NCBI GenBank assembly: GCA_002394605.1
Contig: DGUI01000027.1
Location: forward strand, 245 to 64,244
Source of the DNA: Mageeibacillus sp. UBA4314
GTDB lineage: Bacteria; Bacillota; Clostridia; Saccharofermentanales; Saccharofermentanaceae
Length of the DNA: 64,000 nucleotides
Direction: 5' to 3'
How positions within the stretch are numbered: the first letter of the stretch is position 1; every line of letters starts with the position of its first letter. Below, piece by piece: positions 41,294-49,688 of the stretch. A model generated the notes under the pieces. That model was not told where the DNA came from and made no database searches. It was given only the letters and a program-made list of their open reading frames with translations. The position numbers and the translations under genes were made by a program.

Positions 41294-42616
41294 GTGAAAG
41301 CGAACATCAGAAGATCTTTATTGTCAGTTGTGACTTCAGCGATCCTTCTAATGCAGGTCATCTTGCCTGTAAGCGCGAATACGGACTCTGAAGAGAGGAG
41401 CACCTGGGAAGAAGTCGAAGAATACTGTCTGAGTTTCCTTGGCGGTTTTGCAGAACCCAACTGTGCTGATTATGTCAGCATGATAATGCAGGACTGCGCA
41501 TATTATCTCGGGACCTTTGTGCAGCATCCGCGTGCCAAGGAGATGCGCAGGATGCTTGTCGATAATGAGTATAACCTCGTAGCTTCCAACACTACATACC
41601 GTAAGTCTGCCGGCATGGGCAAAGAAGAATCCGTTGTTCTCGGCAACTGGATCGGAGACCACGCCCTGCCCGGTGACATCCTCGTTTGGGTCAGGAATTC
41701 CACGCATGATGTCGATAAGACAGGATGCTGTCATGTCAGCATTTACTGCGGTATCAAGGAAGACATGAAGGAGTATAACGGTCAGACAACCTGGCCGTCA
41801 CATATTTCCGATAAGGGTGCGGGCGGGATCGTAGTCTGTCAGCCGCTGTGGGAGTATATCAACAAGGGTCCTAATTCAGGCAGGGGATATGGTATCTACA
41901 TCTATAGAAGACCGGGCGACCGGATCAAGAATCCCAAACAGGGCAAATGGTATCAGGATGACATCGGGTACACTTTCACGGGGACGGACGGCAAGGCCAG
42001 GAGGGCTGAGTTCGCCGAGATCAAGGGAAGCACCTATTATTTCGATGAGATGGGTTATATGGCGACCGGATTCAGGGAGATCGATGATAAGACCTATTAT
42101 TTCAGGAAGGACGGTTCGATGGCTGTCGGGTGGAAGCAGGTCGGAGACAGCTGGTATCTTTTTGATAATGAGGGTGCCGCCAGGCAAGGCTGGGTCAGGA
42201 TCAAGAAGGATCATTACTATATGGGCGATGACTTCAGGATGGTTACGGGCGTAGCCGAAATAGACGGCAGGATCTATGGCTTCGGCAGCGATGGGAAGAT
42301 GGTAAGGAAGCGCTGGGTAAGGTCAGGCAAGGAATGGTATTATTTTGACAGTAACGGCGAACCCTCGAGATCGGTCACTAAGCGTGACGGAGTCCTCTTC
42401 CTGACGGACAGGGACGGCGCCCCGCTGTCAGGCTGGTATAAGTACGGTAAGGGACAGCGCTACTTTGAGCAGAATGGCAAACTCGTCTCAGGCTGGAAGA
42501 GGATCGACGGCAGCTGGTACTATTTCAGGGCTGACGGACTGATGATGACAGGACTTCAGAACATCGACAGTAACTATTACTACTTTAACAAGGATGGTGT
42601 GATGCAGACAGGCTAG
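41294..42616 (+). CDS. secreted NlpC/P60-like hydrolase with wall-binding repeats, ended by an in-frame amber codon
   Basis: A 440-residue protein with a GTG start 5 bases after GGAGGT. A signal peptide covers residues 1-28 (cleavage near VSA|N). Residues 40-210 resemble an NlpC/P60 or amidase domain, with the likely nucleophile in PNCADYVSMIM, GDILVW, and His in CCHVSIYCG. From about residue 220, roughly 20-residue repeats of the choline-binding type occur (WYYFDSNG, SWYLFDNEG, SWYYFRADG). The frame stops at TAG (42614-42616) where the repeat pattern calls for Trp (TGG). The same frame continues for 60 codons, listed next. Mutation, readthrough or sequence error are all open. Confidence 0.8.
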   Translation: MKANIRRSLLSVVTSAILLMQVILPVSANTDSEERSTWEEVEEYCLSFLGGFAEPNCADYVSMIMQDCAYYLGTFVQHPRAKEMRRMLVDNEYNLVASNTTYRKSAGMGKEESVVLGNWIGDHALPGDILVWVRNSTHDVDKTGCCHVSIYCGIKEDMKEYNGQTTWPSHISDKGAGGIVVCQPLWEYINKGPNSGRGYGIYIYRRPGDRIKNPKQGKWYQDDIGYTFTGTDGKARRAEFAEIKGSTYYFDEMGYMATGFREIDDKTYYFRKDGSMAVGWKQVGDSWYLFDNEGAARQGWVRIKKDHYYMGDDFRMVTGVAEIDGRIYGFGSDGKMVRKRWVRSGKEWYYFDSNGEPSRSVTKRDGVLFLTDRDGAPLSGWYKYGKGQRYFEQNGKLVSGWKRIDGSWYYFRADGLMMTGLQNIDSNYYYFNKDGVMQTG

Positions 42617-42799
42617 ATCAAGACCGGCGGCAAGACTTATTTCTTTACGCCTGAGGGATATGCCCTGACAGGCTGGAAAAGGTTCGGGAACGACTGGCTT
42701 TATTTCGATAAGGACGGCGTAATGCTCACATCTGCAAAGGTCACGATCGGCTCACGGGAATATGTTTTTGACGGCAAAGGAGCCTGCGTTAATATCTGA
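42617..42799 (+). pseudogene. in-frame continuation of the wall-binding repeats beyond the amber codon
   Basis: Sixty codons in the same frame as the preceding gene, beginning IKTGGKTYFFTPEGYALTGW and containing DWLYFDKDGVMLT, before TGA at 42797-42799. They form two more repeats plus a capping segment. There is no ribosome site or start codon for independent translation, so this is a cut-off 3' end or a readthrough extension giving a 501-codon total. Confidence 0.8.
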
Positions 42800-42821
42800 G
42801 ACAATAATCGGTCATATGTCG

Positions 42822-42830
42822 TGGTATAAT
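42822..42830 (+). promoter_or_regulatory. extended -10 promoter of pcrA
   Basis: TGGTATAAT (TATAAT 42825-42830), about 33 bases before the TTG start at 42863. Confidence 0.55.
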
Positions 42831-42862
42831 ACCCTGTAAATGATATACGGAGATATATACCC

Positions 42863-45271
42863 TTGGAAGATCTTAACAGCGATTTTTTTAATGAGATACA
42901 GAACATCTATAATGACGTTAACGGTTCACAGGATCCCGGCTCAGATGCCGATATGCTGCTTGAAGGGCTTAACGATGAACAGAGGCAGGCAGTAACGCAT
43001 CTTGACGGCCCCCTGCTCATCCTTGCAGGCGCAGGATCCGGTAAGACGAGAGTCATCACATACCGCATAGCCTATATGATGAAGAAGCATAACGTGAGGC
43101 CTTCGCAGATCCTGGCGATAACCTTTACAAACAAGGCTGCCAACGAGATGAGGGAGCGTATAACCGCCATCGTGGGTGACAGTTCAAGGTATATCTGGTG
43201 CGGGACGTTTCACAGCATCTTTGCGAGGATCCTGAGGAAGCACGCAGAACTGCTGCACTATTCTGATAATTTTACGATCGTCGATACTGACGAGCAGCTC
43301 AAGCTCGTGAAGGATGCGATGAAGGAACTGGATATCGATGAGAAGAAGATCAAGTCACGCTCCATACTTTATGAGATATCGTCTGCGAAGAACAAGATGA
43401 TAACGCCGGACCGGTATCTGGCAAGTGCCTCGGGTGATTATACTGCAGCAGCAACAGGGAAGGTCTATAAGAGATATTCAGAGATGCTCCTGCTCAATAA
43501 TGCGATGGACTTCGACGATATCCTGATCAACATGACAAGGCTCCTCGAAGAGAATCCTGACATCCTTGAGATGTATCAGAATAAGTTCAGGTACATCATG
43601 GTGGACGAGTATCAGGATACCAACCTGCCGCAGTATAAGGCGGTCATGCTGCTTGCCAGGAGTCACGGCAACATCTGTGTTGTCGGTGATGACGACCAGT
43701 CGATCTATTCTTTCCGCGGTGCGGATGTCAGGATGATACTTAATTTTGAGAAGGATTTCCCGGGATGCAAGGTCATCAAGCTTGTCCAGAATTACAGATC
43801 GACGGGGTATATCCTCGAAGCGGCGAACCAGGTCATCGCGAATAACAGGAAGAGGAAGAAGAAAGAACTCCGCACTTCTAACGGCGATGGTGACAAGATA
43901 GTTGTTGTCAATACTGACAGCCAGATGGGCGAGGCGGATTTTGTTGCCGGCACCATCAAGAGATTTGTCGAGAAGGGCAAGTACAAGTATTCCGACTGTG
44001 CAGTTCTCTACAGGATCAATTCACTGTCGCGTTCGATAGAGAGTTCGCTCAGAATGCAGGAGATCCCGTTCAGGGTCTATGGCGGTCTGAGGTTCTATGA
44101 CCGTAAAGAGATCAAGGACCTTCTGGCATATCTGAGGATCATCAGCGATCCTGCTGACAACCTGGCTTTTGAGAGGATAATCAACGTGCCTAAGCGCGGC
44201 ATCGGAGATACCACCGTCGATAAGATCAGGCTCATCGGCGCGGAGACCGGAAGGAGCATGTTCGACATCGCGTCCAATGCTTATGAATTTGACGACCTGA
44301 TGCGTGTGTCATCAAGACTTAAAGAGTTTACGGATCTTATCAACGAGATGAGGATGAAGCTCAAGGAAGAAGACCTTAATTTCGCGGGGTTTGTTGAATA
44401 TGTTCAGGATAAGTCGGGACTTATCGCAGAGATCATAGCACAGCGCGAGAAGAAGGGCGAGATCGTGGACAGGGTCGAGAACCTGAAGGAGCTCCTGACG
44501 GAAGCTTCGGAATTTGACAATGCACACAGGGAAGGCAACGCGGCTCTGTCACAGGAAGAATATGATCTGCTGGCTGAACAGGGATTTGCCACTGCTTCCT
44601 CCACTGAAGGGATACTGGCGCTGTATGTTGCCAATGCGGCACTTTATACTGATGAAGAGAGAGACGAAGAGAATGACGATTATGTGAGGCTCATGTCCAT
44701 CCACAGTGCCAAGGGTCTTGAGTTCGGTCTTGTATTCCTGGTCGGTGCGGAGGAGACGATCTTCCCGAGCTACAGATCGATCCAGACGGAAGATGACCTT
44801 GAGGAAGAGAGAAGGCTGATGTATGTTGCGATAACGAGAGCCAAGAAGAATCTCTTCGTAGTAATGACAAGGCAGAGGATGCTCTTCGGTCAGACGCAGA
44901 GCAATATGCCGTCAAGGTTCATAAAGGAGATCAATGGTGACCTGCTCTACAAGATGGGCACCAGACGGCCTGAACCGCAGGTATCCGCAGCTGCCGCCAA
45001 TCCGAGAAGGGATGAGGCGAGGAGAGCGATCAGTTCTGCATTGTCTACGAAGTTTACCGGAGTCAAGGCGAAGAAGCAGACGGTCGGCAAGGAAGGGTGC
45101 CTGAAGCCGGATGAGATATCTGTCGGGATGAAGGTGATCCATGACAGGTTCGGAACGGGGGAAGTGCTGAAGTGCGAGCCTGTCGGAGGCGATGCGCTGA
45201 TCACTGTTGATTTCGACGGAATGAGGAAGAACATGCTCGCCAGAGCAGCATCTCTCAGAAGAGCGGAGTGA
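42863..45271 (+). CDS. pcrA: UvrD/PcrA-type DNA helicase
   Basis: An 802-residue superfamily 1A 3'-5' helicase for replication restart and repair. A TTG start is used, with ACGGAGAT upstream. LNDEQRQAVTH is the Q motif near residue 36, and LAGAGSGKTRVITYRI the Walker A near 55. ILAITFTNKAANEMRERI (Ia), YIMVDEYQDTN (II), VVGDDDQSIYSFRGAD (III), VKLVQNYRST (IV), LMSIHSAKGLEFGLVFLVG (V) and RRLMYVAITRAKKNLFV (VI) follow in order. The C-terminal tail ends in a Tudor-like segment (VIHDRFGTGEVL), as in PcrA, which binds RNA polymerase. Confidence 0.96.
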   Translation: MEDLNSDFFNEIQNIYNDVNGSQDPGSDADMLLEGLNDEQRQAVTHLDGPLLILAGAGSGKTRVITYRIAYMMKKHNVRPSQILAITFTNKAANEMRERITAIVGDSSRYIWCGTFHSIFARILRKHAELLHYSDNFTIVDTDEQLKLVKDAMKELDIDEKKIKSRSILYEISSAKNKMITPDRYLASASGDYTAAATGKVYKRYSEMLLLNNAMDFDDILINMTRLLEENPDILEMYQNKFRYIMVDEYQDTNLPQYKAVMLLARSHGNICVVGDDDQSIYSFRGADVRMILNFEKDFPGCKVIKLVQNYRSTGYILEAANQVIANNRKRKKKELRTSNGDGDKIVVVNTDSQMGEADFVAGTIKRFVEKGKYKYSDCAVLYRINSLSRSIESSLRMQEIPFRVYGGLRFYDRKEIKDLLAYLRIISDPADNLAFERIINVPKRGIGDTTVDKIRLIGAETGRSMFDIASNAYEFDDLMRVSSRLKEFTDLINEMRMKLKEEDLNFAGFVEYVQDKSGLIAEIIAQREKKGEIVDRVENLKELLTEASEFDNAHREGNAALSQEEYDLLAEQGFATASSTEGILALYVANAALYTDEERDEENDDYVRLMSIHSAKGLEFGLVFLVGAEETIFPSYRSIQTEDDLEEERRLMYVAITRAKKNLFVVMTRQRMLFGQTQSNMPSRFIKEINGDLLYKMGTRRPEPQVSAAAANPRRDEARRAISSALSTKFTGVKAKKQTVGKEGCLKPDEISVGMKVIHDRFGTGEVLKCEPVGGDALITVDFDGMRKNMLARAASLRRAE

Positions 45272-45272
45272 A

Positions 45273-45281
45273 TGATATAAT
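45273..45281 (+). promoter_or_regulatory. extended -10 candidate before the dGTPase gene
   Basis: TGATATAAT (TATAAT 45276-45281), 21 bases before the ATG at 45302. The gap is short, so an mRNA from here would have a very short leader that still contains GGAGG. Confidence 0.4.
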
Positions 45282-45301
45282 ATCTGTTGGAGGGCGTTAC
45301 C

Positions 45302-46522
45302 ATGACCGATATCACCAACTTATTTGATCTGTACAGTGAAGCTTTCAGAGATATTAACATCAGCACCGGAGTAAGCGATACGAACCGTGAACTCCTTGAT
45401 CTTCTCAAGAGGGAGAAGGACAGTTCGCTGTCCTCTTACGCGATGCATCTGTCGAGGAGCCGCGGAAGGGTCAGGGCTGAGAATGACTCCGATATCAGGA
45501 ATCCCTACGAGAGGGACGTCGGAAGGATCATATTCTCACAGTCCTTCAGAAGGCTTAAGCATAAGACACAGGTGTTCTTCAATCCCACGAATGACCATAT
45601 CTGCTCAAGGCTTGAACATGTTCTCTATGTCTACTATATCGCATCTACGATCGGCAAGGCATTGAATCTCAATACGGATCTCATCCAGGCGATCGCGTTA
45701 GGTCACGATATTGGACATGCTCCGTTCGGCCACAGCGGTGAGAGATTCCTGAACAAGTGTCTCAAGAGCCGTGAACCTGACAGGTTCTTTGAGCATGAGG
45801 CTCACGGCATCAGGGTGGTGGATGTGCTCGAGAGCAGAGGTGACGGAGCCGGCCTTAATCTGACATTTGAGGTCAGGGACGGGATCCTGTCGCACTGCGG
45901 AGAGATCTATGATGAGAAGGTGATAAGGCCTTACCGCGATAAACCTGATAATGAAGTATCGTATCTTATCCCCAAATCACAGCGGAATGCCCCTGCAACT
46001 CTTGAAGGATGCGTTGTAAGATTTGCCGATAAGATCGCATATGTCGGAAGAGACGTCGAGGACGCCCTGAGGACCGGCCTGATCGAAGACATCAGCGACT
46101 TCGCACCTGAGGCAGCAGCTGTCCTGGGACAGAATAACTCGCAGGTCATAAACACGCTGGTAGAGGACATAATCAACTGCAGTCTGTCCAAGGATGAGAT
46201 AAGGATGTCAGATATGGCAGCCGAAGCCCTGCAGAAGTTCCTGACGACCAACGTTAAGCAGATATATCAGGCACCTAAGGTAATGGTGTATGAGAAGACG
46301 GTAGAGATTATGATCAACGGTCTGTTCGATGCGTTCTATAATGCAACCGGCAATCTGGAGTCGGCATTCCACTCCAAGAAGAGTTCCATAAGGGGATTTG
46401 CAAAGTTTGCACTCTCTCACCCAGAACCTGATTGTCCGGATGCGGTCAAAGTAACAGATTATATCGCCGGCATGACGGACCAGTTTGCAACGGAATGCTT
46501 CAATGAACTCTACAAGAATTGA
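45302..46522 (+). CDS. dgt: deoxyguanosinetriphosphate triphosphohydrolase
   Basis: A 406-residue HD-domain enzyme that cuts dGTP (or other dNTPs) to the nucleoside and triphosphate. The ATG at 45302 is taken because GGAGGG lies 8 bases upstream, within a longer TTG frame. RRLKHKTQVFF near residue 80, HVLYVYYIAS with the first His, and LGHDIGHAPFGHSGE near 138-152 give the HD metal site; the final Asp is in VRFADKIAYVGRD near 245. It overlaps nothing and is followed after 23 bases by another nucleotide-pool HD enzyme. Confidence 0.94.
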   Translation: MTDITNLFDLYSEAFRDINISTGVSDTNRELLDLLKREKDSSLSSYAMHLSRSRGRVRAENDSDIRNPYERDVGRIIFSQSFRRLKHKTQVFFNPTNDHICSRLEHVLYVYYIASTIGKALNLNTDLIQAIALGHDIGHAPFGHSGERFLNKCLKSREPDRFFEHEAHGIRVVDVLESRGDGAGLNLTFEVRDGILSHCGEIYDEKVIRPYRDKPDNEVSYLIPKSQRNAPATLEGCVVRFADKIAYVGRDVEDALRTGLIEDISDFAPEAAAVLGQNNSQVINTLVEDIINCSLSKDEIRMSDMAAEALQKFLTTNVKQIYQAPKVMVYEKTVEIMINGLFDAFYNATGNLESAFHSKKSSIRGFAKFALSHPEPDCPDAVKVTDYIAGMTDQFATECFNELYKN

Positions 46523-46545
46523 GGAAGAAGGATAAGGAGAAAGAT

Positions 46546-47172
46546 ATGGGCGATGATAAGAATTACGGTTTCTATGCGATGCTCGACAGGATGCAGTATA
46601 TTGCACGCTGGGGACTGATGCGTAATTCCAGGACGGAGAATATCAAGGAGCACAGCTTCGATGTGGCTGTGATCGCACAGAGCCTGGCTTTCCTGTATAA
46701 CCGCAATAACAGCGGAAAGGAAGGTTTTGAACCACTGGACCCGTACAGGGTCGCGGCATATGGTCTTTACCATGACTGTACTGAGATCTTAACAGGTGAT
46801 CTTCCCACTCCCATCAAGTACAGGAACAAGGAGATAACAAGGGCTTATAAAGAAGTCGAATCAGAGGCTGCAAGGACACTTGCGGGCTTGCTTCCCGAAG
46901 ACCTTCAGGATGAGTATATAGATCTTCTCGACCCTTCTTACGAGGGCGAGGAAGGCGCTGTAATGAAGCGCCTCGTAAAGGCTGCTGACAAGATATCTGC
47001 TTACATCAAATGCATGAGGGAAGAATCTACAGGCAACAGGGAATTCTCTTCTGCCATGAAGACTCTTGAGGATTCCATCAGGGCGATGGAGCTTCCTGAA
47101 GCCGATGAGTTCATGAGGTGTTTTATACCGCCGTTCGGTTATAACCTCGATCAGTTGAACGGGGAGAACTGA
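46546..47172 (+). CDS. YfbR-like HD 5'-deoxynucleotidase
   Basis: A 208-residue HD-domain phosphatase of the YfbR/YGK1 type, which removes the 5' phosphate from deoxyribonucleoside monophosphates. The ATG at 46546 follows AAGGAGA; the longer frame upstream would overlap dgt. ARWGLMRNSRTENIKEHSFDVAVIAQSLA near residues 18-45, YHDCTEILTGDLPTPIKY near 72-90, and KAADKISAYIKCMREE near 150 carry the metal ligands. Paired with dgt, it would lower dNTP levels in two steps. Confidence 0.92.
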   Translation: MGDDKNYGFYAMLDRMQYIARWGLMRNSRTENIKEHSFDVAVIAQSLAFLYNRNNSGKEGFEPLDPYRVAAYGLYHDCTEILTGDLPTPIKYRNKEITRAYKEVESEAARTLAGLLPEDLQDEYIDLLDPSYEGEEGAVMKRLVKAADKISAYIKCMREESTGNREFSSAMKTLEDSIRAMELPEADEFMRCFIPPFGYNLDQLNGEN

Positions 47173-47183
47173 GAGGACGGGTA

Positions 47184-49688
47184 ATGCGAGGCAAGAGAAG
47201 ACCTGAATATCTTTTTCTATCCCTTGGTTTTGCTCTGGCGGGGATCATAGTCACGATCCTGATGATGATCGTGATGATATCCTCATCCCATTCCGGCGTC
47301 TCCAAAGACCAGGGATTAGAACAGATCGTGGGAAGGGCTGAGAAGATATCAGGAAGTTCTTCTTCTGCACAGAACAGGATATCAGGTGGCATGTATTCGC
47401 TCGGGGACTATCTCATCTCAGTATTCGAATCACCGGAGTATCTTGCTTCCTGTGAGAACGATCAGAGATTTGCTTCAGATCTTGTCATGGTACTTAAGGG
47501 CAGTGATGACATCAACGCCGTAACAGAGGTAATGTCCGCACTGGGCAGTGAGACCAGGATGAGTGTCATCAGCAGGATGTCAGGCGATATAAAGAGCAGT
47601 TACAAGGCTACCGGCAGGCTTCCCGGCCCGGATGAAGGTTATGTGGCATCGGCAAGTGTGAATGAAGGCTTTACCCGGGAAGGAAGCATCCTCATGGGGA
47701 TCAATAAGACATCCGGATCGCTTCAGTACAAAGGCAGCGGGATAAGAGCAGATATCCTTACTGACGGTTCGATCTGTCACGGTTACCTTAATCTCGGAGA
47801 TGCCGGCGTATCCGGGGAGAGGGCTTTCGAGGTGTCATGGGATACGGCGCAGGCAAGACCGGGGCATCACAACGTTGATCTTCTCTTCAGGACGCAAGAC
47901 GGCAGGAGCTTTGTGGTACCGGGAGGAGAGACGGACATACCTGATTTTGAAGATATAGCAAATGACAGGGCTTATGAAGGAGTCCTTCCTTCGGACTCTG
48001 ATTCTTCGTGGTACAGGTTCAATTGCGAAGACCGCGATGCATATGTGAACATTGTTGGTATGACCGGCGATCTCAAGGCATCCCTGTATGATCTTTACGG
48101 GAATCTTATCGGAACAAATGACATCAGTGGGACCGGATATGAAGTGCTGCGTGCGAAGAGCCAGGATATTGCTCAGGCTTCGAAGATCACCGGTATAGAA
48201 GGATTGTCCAACTGTTTTTATGTCCGCATACAGCGCGGAGACGGCGTGGAAGATCCCGGTCAGGACATAGACTACATGCTCGTCCAGAGCCGTGACGTTG
48301 CCAGATATAACGGCACATACATGGCCGTAATAGAGAATGACGGAGAGAATGTTAAGCTCATCGATAAGGATCGCGACATGTTCGAAGAGGCAGTATCCAA
48401 GGCGGATCTGCTTCCGCTGAACGGAACCCTTTGTGATGTGTCCGTGAAAAACGGGGTTACGGGGGAAGCGGTCAATGTGTGGCCCGGATTTGATCCGCTC
48501 AAGAATGAATATGCATACTATATGACGGGCGCTTCCGAAGTCAAGGTATCTGCAGTATCCCAGGAGGGATATGCCGGCAAGGTCTCTCTTAATGCAGGTG
48601 ATAAGCAGATCAGCGTTGAGGGTGGTGAATATGACATCTATCTTGATAACGGCCTTAATGTCATGAACATTGAAGTTCAGTCCTTTACCGGTGACATCAA
48701 TGAGTATAAGTTCTATTTTCTCTGCGGCGATGATGACAGTGAATTTTACAGGACTACATTGTCCGCTTTCCCCAAGTCATATACGAACGGACTGCTCCTC
48801 CTTCACATCCAGCATCCTGATTACAAGTTCACGCCTTATGACACCGGACTTGATTTCAACGAGGTGCTCAAGGTGGAGGATTCCGGCGGAAGGAGCCTGG
48901 CGACCAACAGGTATAACCCGACTTATGTCAGACCCGATTCCAGGATCTATGATGCGCCTGACTGGATGGCCGTTAAGACTGAAGTCGTAAGCTATTACAT
49001 GGATCCGCGCAATTTCCTTGTTACCGACAGGGTATTCATGTTCGAGAGGCAGTCTTATAACCCGCAGTATCATACGGCAGAAGGCGTTAAGGCAATGATC
49101 TCAGGTACGTTCATGGACACTGATGATTATGATTATGCCTCAGCGATCATGAGCGCGGCTCAGACGAGCGGTGTATCACCTTATCTCCTTACGAGCAGGA
49201 TCCTCACCGAAATGGGGTCGAACGGGCAGTCCAAACTTGCTTCCGGAACCGTTGAGGGATTTGAAGGGTACTATAATTTCTATAACATCGGTTCTTACGG
49301 AACGACCGAAGAAGGCGGACCTGTGCTGAAGGGTGCGCAGTATGCGCGCTGGGGCTACGATCCGGAAGAGCAGCAGATCTCGGAGAAGGAAGCTTCTTAT
49401 CTGCTTCCCTGGGATACAAGGGAGAAGGCGATCACGGGCGGAGCATTATGGATAGCTGCAGGTTATATCAATAACGGACAGGATACATTGTATTTCCAGA
49501 AGTTTGATGTCGTGGACAACGGCACCGGCCTGTATGATCACCAGTATGCGGGAAATATAATGATGGCATATTCGGAAGGTAACAGGTATTATAAGAGTTA
49601 TCTTAAGACAGGCCAGCTTGATAATACTTTTGAGTTCATCATCCCGGTCTACGGTAATATGCCCGAACAATACGGAGATCTGCCATGA
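47184..49688 (+). CDS. membrane-anchored glucosaminidase-like wall hydrolase
   Basis: An 834-residue protein with one N-terminal helix (about 8-33) and a large extracytoplasmic part. Residues 60-440 are beta-rich and unassigned. About 440-515 (FDPLKNEYAYYMTG ... NEYKFYF) is a cadherin-like beta-sandwich (PF12733 type). The C-terminal third resembles a GH73 glucosaminidase: YASAIMSAAQTSGVSPYLLTSRILTEMG with the probable catalytic Glu, then YYNFYNIGSYG and AQYARWGYD. It would cut the glycan strands of peptidoglycan. It overlaps the cohesin-like gene by 4 bases, so both are probably made together. Confidence 0.78.
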   Translation: MRGKRRPEYLFLSLGFALAGIIVTILMMIVMISSSHSGVSKDQGLEQIVGRAEKISGSSSSAQNRISGGMYSLGDYLISVFESPEYLASCENDQRFASDLVMVLKGSDDINAVTEVMSALGSETRMSVISRMSGDIKSSYKATGRLPGPDEGYVASASVNEGFTREGSILMGINKTSGSLQYKGSGIRADILTDGSICHGYLNLGDAGVSGERAFEVSWDTAQARPGHHNVDLLFRTQDGRSFVVPGGETDIPDFEDIANDRAYEGVLPSDSDSSWYRFNCEDRDAYVNIVGMTGDLKASLYDLYGNLIGTNDISGTGYEVLRAKSQDIAQASKITGIEGLSNCFYVRIQRGDGVEDPGQDIDYMLVQSRDVARYNGTYMAVIENDGENVKLIDKDRDMFEEAVSKADLLPLNGTLCDVSVKNGVTGEAVNVWPGFDPLKNEYAYYMTGASEVKVSAVSQEGYAGKVSLNAGDKQISVEGGEYDIYLDNGLNVMNIEVQSFTGDINEYKFYFLCGDDDSEFYRTTLSAFPKSYTNGLLLLHIQHPDYKFTPYDTGLDFNEVLKVEDSGGRSLATNRYNPTYVRPDSRIYDAPDWMAVKTEVVSYYMDPRNFLVTDRVFMFERQSYNPQYHTAEGVKAMISGTFMDTDDYDYASAIMSAAQTSGVSPYLLTSRILTEMGSNGQSKLASGTVEGFEGYYNFYNIGSYGTTEEGGPVLKGAQYARWGYDPEEQQISEKEASYLLPWDTREKAITGGALWIAAGYINNGQDTLYFQKFDVVDNGTGLYDHQYAGNIMMAYSEGNRYYKSYLKTGQLDNTFEFIIPVYGNMPEQYGDLP

